From contig QNYK01000043.1 of NCBI GenBank assembly GCA_003973385.1, positions 1 to 54,196 on the forward strand: a stretch of DNA of 54,196 nt. Reading direction: 5' to 3'. A program made the translations under genes and the position numbers. The notes beneath the pieces were generated by a model. It worked only from the letters and a program-made list of their open reading frames with translations. It ran no database searches and had not been told where the DNA came from. This document shows positions 49,917-54,196 of this stretch, in pieces. Position 1 is the stretch's first letter; the number at the start of each line of letters is the position of its first letter. The DNA is from Bacillota bacterium. Its GTDB lineage: Bacteria > Planctomycetota > UBA8108 > UBA1146.

Positions 49917-52099
49917 CACGCACTCTCCTCCTTGAACTCGTCATCCAGCTTGAGGAGTTCTGCGTATGCACCGCCGGAGTTCCACAGTTCATCATGCGTG
50001 CCCCGCTCAACAACCTTGCCCTGCTCAAGTACGATGATTTCTGTGCAGTCCCGGATGGTGCTCAATCGGTGCGAGACGAAGATCGAGGAGCAACCTCTCA
50101 TCCTCATCCGATCCAGCACCACTCGCTCTGTTTCCGTATCGAGTGCACTGGTCGCCTCATCGAGGATCAGTATCGTCGGATTTGTCACGAGGGTTCTTGC
50201 GATCTCGATACGCTGTTTCTGTCCTCCGCTGAGGTTGTCTCCACCCTCGATCAGATCCGCATCGAATCCGCCAGGTAATGCAGTGATGGTATCGAGGATC
50301 GCAGCATCTTCGCAGGCTTGCTTCAGATCCTGTTCCGGGACGGTGGAATCCCACAGAGTCAGATTGTCCCGAACACTGCCGCTGAAGAGCAGGATCTCCT
50401 GGCTGATGAAGGAAAATGAGTTCACGAACAGATTTCTGGGCAGTTCTTTGCTGGATATTCCATCGAAATAGATCTCGCCGCTCCAGGGAACAAGTTCTCC
50501 AGAGATCAATTTCGCCAGTGTCGATTTTCCCGAGCCACTTCCTCCGACGAGCGCAACTCGATCTCCCGGTTTGATGTGAAGACTCAGATCCTCCAGCAGT
50601 GGCGGCTCGAGCGGGTTGTAGCCGAATGAGATGTTCTCGACGCGAATCTCTCCCGAGAGGAAGGTCTTTTCATCATCGCCAGCATCCTGAGTATCCTGTG
50701 CCTGTCGTTCGAAGGGGTACTTCAGCACATCATCGATCCGGTCGAGATCGCCTCGCATCTCCTGGGTCATCGAGCCGAGATCGAGCAGATTCTCGACCGG
50801 CCCCAGAAACGAACTCATCAGCGATTGAAACGCGACGAGCATTCCGATCGTCATGACCCCGTCTATGACCCGGAAGCCACCCACGATGATGACGAGTATC
50901 GTCGCCAAAGCGCTGAGCATCGCCGGAAAGGTACTCAGCAGCACATTGGATACCTGCAGGTTTTGCTGTGCATTGATCGCCTTCGAGTAGTACCCCGACC
51001 ACTTCTCATAGAATCCGGCTTCCAGACCACTGGCCTTGATCGTCTCCATCCCCTTGAGACCTGCCATCGCTGTACCTTCAGCTTTTCCGAACTCCTGCAG
51101 CACTCGCATCGAAGCCTCGATGCGGCTTGCGGAGATCCACTTCAAGATGAAAAAGTTGAGCAACGCGATGCAGATGCCGATAAAGGTCAGCATGACATCG
51201 TAGTAGAGCATCACCGTCAGATAGAGTGCCGCCATCGCAACATCGATGACGGTCTGAGCAAGGCGTCCCGAGAGATCGGATGCCAGGTCTTGATTCAACT
51301 GGCTCCTGTTGGCGACCTCACCTGCAAATCGCTGGACATAGAACTCATTGGGCAACTGCAGTAGATGCCACATGAACTGACTCGACAGCTTTATCGTCAG
51401 ATTCAAGCGAAGTCTTCGCAGAGAATTCAATTGCAGGTACTTGAGACCAAGCCCCATCAGGATGGCGAAAAACATCGCCATCATGATGGGCCGTGCCCAG
51501 TCCGTTCTTTCTTCCAGGATGATCTCGTCGAGAAATACCTGCATCAGCACGGGGAAGAGGATCCCCGGAATCACCATCAGGAAACCGATGAAGATGCAGA
51601 AGGCGATGGGCAGTGCAGAGCCAGCCAATCGTTCCCCCACGGCCCGCATCAGGCTGGGTTTCTTTCCTCCTCGGGTGAACTCCTCGCCGGGACTCATCGC
51701 CAGCGCAACACCTGTGAAACTGCGCTCGAAATCTGCAATGGGAATCACCCGATGCCCCATCGCAGGATCATTGATGTAGGCCCTGTCATCCTTGAAGCCC
51801 TCGAGTACGACGAAGTGATTGAACTCCCAGAAGAGGATACAGGGCATCCTCTGGGCGCGCAGAGCATCGACGCTGGCCTTGATCCCATTGGCATCGAGAC
51901 CGTAGCGACGGGCAGCGCGAAGCACATTGGCAGCCTTGCTGCCATCGCGCGAAACACCACAATTCTGACGCAACTTCGCAAGTGGTTCTATTCTGCCGTG
52001 ATAGCCGAGGATCATCGCAAGCGATGCAGCACCACACTCCACCGCCTCCAGTTGGAGTACCGTAGGGGTCCTGACGCGTTTGTTGATCGCTCTTGCCAT
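49916..52099 (-). CDS. NHLM-type peptidase C39-ABC exporter (ABC1)
   Basis: The 727-residue protein has an N-terminal C39 protease with Cys22 in LEAVECGAASLAMI, His in WEFNHFVVLEGF and Asp in AYINDPAMG, so the catalytic triad is complete. Six membrane helices follow (IAFCIFIGFLMVIPGILFPV first), then an ATPase with GGSGSGKSTLAK, LSGGQKQRIEIA and ILILDEATSALD. C39 proteases cut leaders after a Gly-Gly type site during export. This matches TIGR03796, the ABC1 of NHLM systems. The start follows the HlyD gene by six bases. Its precursor is not seen. Confidence 0.93.
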   Translation of the reverse strand: MARAINKRVRTPTVLQLEAVECGAASLAMILGYHGRIEPLAKLRQNCGVSRDGSKAANVLRAARRYGLDANGIKASVDALRAQRMPCILFWEFNHFVVLEGFKDDRAYINDPAMGHRVIPIADFERSFTGVALAMSPGEEFTRGGKKPSLMRAVGERLAGSALPIAFCIFIGFLMVIPGILFPVLMQVFLDEIILEERTDWARPIMMAMFFAILMGLGLKYLQLNSLRRLRLNLTIKLSSQFMWHLLQLPNEFYVQRFAGEVANRSQLNQDLASDLSGRLAQTVIDVAMAALYLTVMLYYDVMLTFIGICIALLNFFILKWISASRIEASMRVLQEFGKAEGTAMAGLKGMETIKASGLEAGFYEKWSGYYSKAINAQQNLQVSNVLLSTFPAMLSALATILVIIVGGFRVIDGVMTIGMLVAFQSLMSSFLGPVENLLDLGSMTQEMRGDLDRIDDVLKYPFERQAQDTQDAGDDEKTFLSGEIRVENISFGYNPLEPPLLEDLSLHIKPGDRVALVGGSGSGKSTLAKLISGELVPWSGEIYFDGISSKELPRNLFVNSFSFISQEILLFSGSVRDNLTLWDSTVPEQDLKQACEDAAILDTITALPGGFDADLIEGGDNLSGGQKQRIEIARTLVTNPTILILDEATSALDTETERVVLDRMRMRGCSSIFVSHRLSTIRDCTEIIVLEQGKVVERGTHDELWNSGGAYAELLKLDDEFKEESA

Positions 52100-52105
52100 G
52101 TTGAC

Positions 52106-53548
52106 CTAGTTACCACCGAGTTCACGAAGGAACGGTAGCAGGAACGTGATCGGTTTTCGGTACTCGATGGTGGCATCGACCGTGACCGTCATCCCTGAAG
52201 TGATCGAGATGTCCGGGCCCTTGCCCGATGACCATCGGTATCCACTTGGATTCTCTTCCACCGCTTGCAGGCTACTCCGAACCTCGATCATCGATCCCCC
52301 GGTTCCAAAGCTCATCGCCAGTTCTCGATTTCCGACGATGGCAGCGATGGAATCGGTCGAGCGTGGTACCGACGAAACACTGGTAATATCACCGACGATG
52401 CTGCCATATCTTTCTCGCTTGATGGTTGTCGGAGTGATGCGTGTCTTCATTCCAGGCTGGATCTTCTTGCCGTCCTTGACCGGAAAGTACGCCACTGCAA
52501 CGAGCCCGTCAGGGCTTCCCGTGCTCTCGATCAGCCCGATCTGCTGCCCCTGTGTGAGCACCTGCCCCGGTGAAACGGTCAGTTCGAGCACCTTTCCCGA
52601 GTGGGGAGAGACGATGGTCGATTGATGAGAGTGACTCCGTGTCAGTCTTTGAAGGCGCCCCTGCGCCTCGGCCAGTTCGAGGCGAGTCCTGGTTGCTGCG
52701 GTCAACTCTGCCTGATCCAGCCTCGCAATCTGGACCCCGAGTTCTTCCAGATTTCTTTTCAGTTCCTCGATGCCATCGAGGCGAACCTGATGCTCGGCGA
52801 GGAACTTGAGGCGCTGGAACTCGATTTCCTGCTGCTTCAACTTCAACTCGGACAGGGCAACCTTGTTGTTCAGCAACTCCTGGCGCGTATCGGTGAGCTC
52901 TTGATCGTACTCGGCAAAGATCTTCTGTTCGGTCAAAGCCTCGAAGTCAGAGAGTTTCTTCGCCAGGAAGCCCCCCAGTACCTCGAGATCGGATTGATAT
53001 TCGAGCATCTGACTCGATTGGCGAGACAGGTACCGGTCACCTTCTGCATGACGGTCAGTGGCCAGTTCGGTGTTGATCTCGATTCGCTTCTGATACCAGC
53101 TCCGCTTGGCCTCGATGAAATTCTTTTCCGTTTCAAGCGTGAATTTTCGCAGCGGTTCCGTGGTGGTAATCTTGGTTCTGAGTTCCTCGAGCAGTTCCTT
53201 CTCCACCGCCTCCTGCTCCGAGAGTTCCGGCTGGTAGACCTCCCCGAGTACCTGTCCTCTGGAAACCTCGTCACCGACCTTGACATTGAGTACCAGCAGT
53301 TGCCCCTGCGAGTGGCTCTGCAGCGGCACGATGCGTCCCGGATAGACCATGATGCCGCTGGCCTGCACATTGACGGGGATCTGGCCAAAGACACACCAGA
53401 ACCCGAAACCGAGACAGCCGAGTCCGACCACCAGCAACGGAATCCAGTTCCGTCTGGGAAGCACCTGCAACATCGTATCCAGCTGTTCGGGTGTCGAGAT
53501 GTGTTCGAGCGCCTTCTGGCGAAACAGAGTGGGCTTTTCGGTAGACAA
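52106..53548 (-). CDS. HlyD-family adaptor of NHLM-type export system
   Basis: TTG 53548, with GAGGAGG upstream, gives 480 residues. One membrane helix (IPLLVVGLGCLGFGFWCVFG, near residue 40) is followed by a lipoyl-like strand (VPLQSHSQGQLLVLNVKVGDEV), a long coiled coil (about 110-290) and the second lipoyl half (TIVSPHSGKVLELTVSPGQVL). It should join the inner-membrane ABC pair to an outer-membrane channel, which is not encoded nearby. The layout fits the TIGR03794 NHLM secretion protein. Confidence 0.92.
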   Translation of the reverse strand: MSTEKPTLFRQKALEHISTPEQLDTMLQVLPRRNWIPLLVVGLGCLGFGFWCVFGQIPVNVQASGIMVYPGRIVPLQSHSQGQLLVLNVKVGDEVSRGQVLGEVYQPELSEQEAVEKELLEELRTKITTTEPLRKFTLETEKNFIEAKRSWYQKRIEINTELATDRHAEGDRYLSRQSSQMLEYQSDLEVLGGFLAKKLSDFEALTEQKIFAEYDQELTDTRQELLNNKVALSELKLKQQEIEFQRLKFLAEHQVRLDGIEELKRNLEELGVQIARLDQAELTAATRTRLELAEAQGRLQRLTRSHSHQSTIVSPHSGKVLELTVSPGQVLTQGQQIGLIESTGSPDGLVAVAYFPVKDGKKIQPGMKTRITPTTIKRERYGSIVGDITSVSSVPRSTDSIAAIVGNRELAMSFGTGGSMIEVRSSLQAVEENPSGYRWSSGKGPDISITSGMTVTVDATIEYRKPITFLLPFLRELGGN

Positions 53549-53583
53549 GGGAACCTCCTCGACAAATTGAACTGAAAAACCGG

Positions 53584-54144
53584 TCAGTGCTTGCTGGCCC
53601 TTTCGAGCAGATATTCGAAGCGACGGCTAGCCAGCGACATCGCCTCCAGCACATCCGGATCGACGATCGAACTGTCGTCGTCCACCCCGGCGTCTGAATC
53701 TACCTTGCCCAGGGTGCTGACCGTCAGCGTCGTGTGGGTCAGGTGAATCAGCCGTTGAGCCAGACAGACACCGATCGCTCGATAGAATCGACTGGCAAAT
53801 CCGGTGTCGTTGTGGAGTTTCGTCTTGAGTTCGGTGCGAGAGATTTGCAACACCTTGGTTCGCTCCGCGGCCATCAACGTGACCGCAGGAGGCCTCGAGT
53901 CGAGGAACGAAACCTCGCCAACGATCTCGCCAGGATAGATGGTCGCCAGTTTCTTTGTCGTATCGGTGATGGTGGTGACCGTCAGAGCCCCCTCGAGAAC
54001 GAACCAGAGCGACTCGATATGGACACCCTCTTCGATGAGGATGTCGGCTTCCTGAAGCACGGTGGTCTGCCCGACGCGCACGAACCATTCGATATCTTGA
54101 TCTTCGAGGACTCCAAGGATGATGAGGGAATTTCTCAACCGCAC
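53584..54144 (-). CDS. Cyclic-nucleotide-binding domain protein
   Basis: GTG 54144 has AGGAG upstream; 186 residues. The beta-roll covers about 1-130: ADILIEEGVHIESLWFVLEG, YPGEIVGEVSFLDSRPPAVTL with the phosphate-site pattern GE(V)-x-x-F-x-D-x-R-P. A short helical tail (LEAMSLASRRFEYLLERASK) follows but no DNA-binding domain, so it may act as a regulatory partner rather than a CRP-type repressor. It opens the visible part of the export operon. Confidence 0.85.
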   Translation of the reverse strand: MRLRNSLIILGVLEDQDIEWFVRVGQTTVLQEADILIEEGVHIESLWFVLEGALTVTTITDTTKKLATIYPGEIVGEVSFLDSRPPAVTLMAAERTKVLQISRTELKTKLHNDTGFASRFYRAIGVCLAQRLIHLTHTTLTVSTLGKVDSDAGVDDDSSIVDPDVLEAMSLASRRFEYLLERASKH

Positions 54145-54147
54145 ACC

Positions 54148-54196
54148 TCACTCCTCCATCGAATTTGCACCGCGACGAATTGACCAGAAGTACTGA
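54148..54196 (-). CDS. C-terminal end of a further gene at the right edge (partial)
   Basis: One minus-strand frame is open from the window end and stops at TGA 54148-54150, encoding QYFWSIRRGANSMEE as its last 15 residues. The stop lies three bases before the next gene start, whose Shine-Dalgarno would be within it. That arrangement suits a coupled upstream gene. Too short to identify. Confidence 0.35.
   Translation of the reverse strand, partial: QYFWSIRRGANSMEE

Overview
The window looks like a dense, GC-rich (by eye about 55-60%) Gram-negative chromosome. Lipid A and heptose genes (lpxA, gmhA, gmhB), many lipoproteins and an outer-membrane barrel-like protein show an outer membrane. A ThiD2-ThiE fusion, an FHS-type MFS protein, secreted VWA/HEAT and prenyltransferase-repeat proteins, a Cys-rich mini-lipoprotein and an NHLM-type exporter together suggest Planctomycetota or a close relative. 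That placement is inference. No rRNA, tRNA, CRISPR array, insertion sequence or prophage was recognised. Genes are tightly packed, operons overlap by 1-11 bases, and TTG and GTG starts are very common.

Layout. 1-6.4 kb: an MFS protein cut by the left edge that continues into a ZnuA-like metal-binding segment; lpxA with a SenB-type glycosyltransferase; a lipoprotein; dapF; purM with a small membrane protein. 6.5-11 kb: a ThiD2-ThiE fusion with a VTT/DedA-like membrane protein, facing a gmhA-gmhB-chaN operon. 11-15.8 kb: a TIM-barrel protein, a long untranslated leader, an aminotransferase overlapping pgi, and an HTH regulator. 15.8-22 kb: a secreted M14 peptidase, a MATE exporter, and two envelope proteins. 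22-25.7 kb: pcnB, lexA, and a repeat-rich protein with a C-terminal membrane anchor directly upstream of lexA, preceded by 13-base direct repeats that may be operators.

25.7-36.9 kb: a TraB/GumN-like protein, a thiolase, a nitroreductase, a PilZ protein, a large HEAT-VWA protein, a small membrane protein, KDPG aldolase, a UPF0173 hydrolase, a lipid kinase, a GHL10-type lipoprotein, and a small Cys-rich lipoprotein ending in a near-perfect intrinsic terminator. 36.9-41.4 kb: an alpha-toroid protein coupled to a poly-Asp coiled-coil lipoprotein; an Nfu-Rieske pair; and a cyclic-nucleotide-domain protein fused to a haem-oxygenase-like enzyme. 41.5-43.6 kb: three tandem AIM24 (TIGR00266) paralogues.

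44-54.2 kb is the most distinctive block. A minus-strand run encodes a cNMP-domain protein, a HlyD adaptor, a C39-peptidase ABC exporter, a second ABC exporter (the NHLM set), a homocysteine S-methyltransferase and a GNAT-aminotransferase fusion. It looks like a biosynthesis-plus-export locus whose exported product is not visible here; a precursor or further enzyme may lie beyond the right edge.
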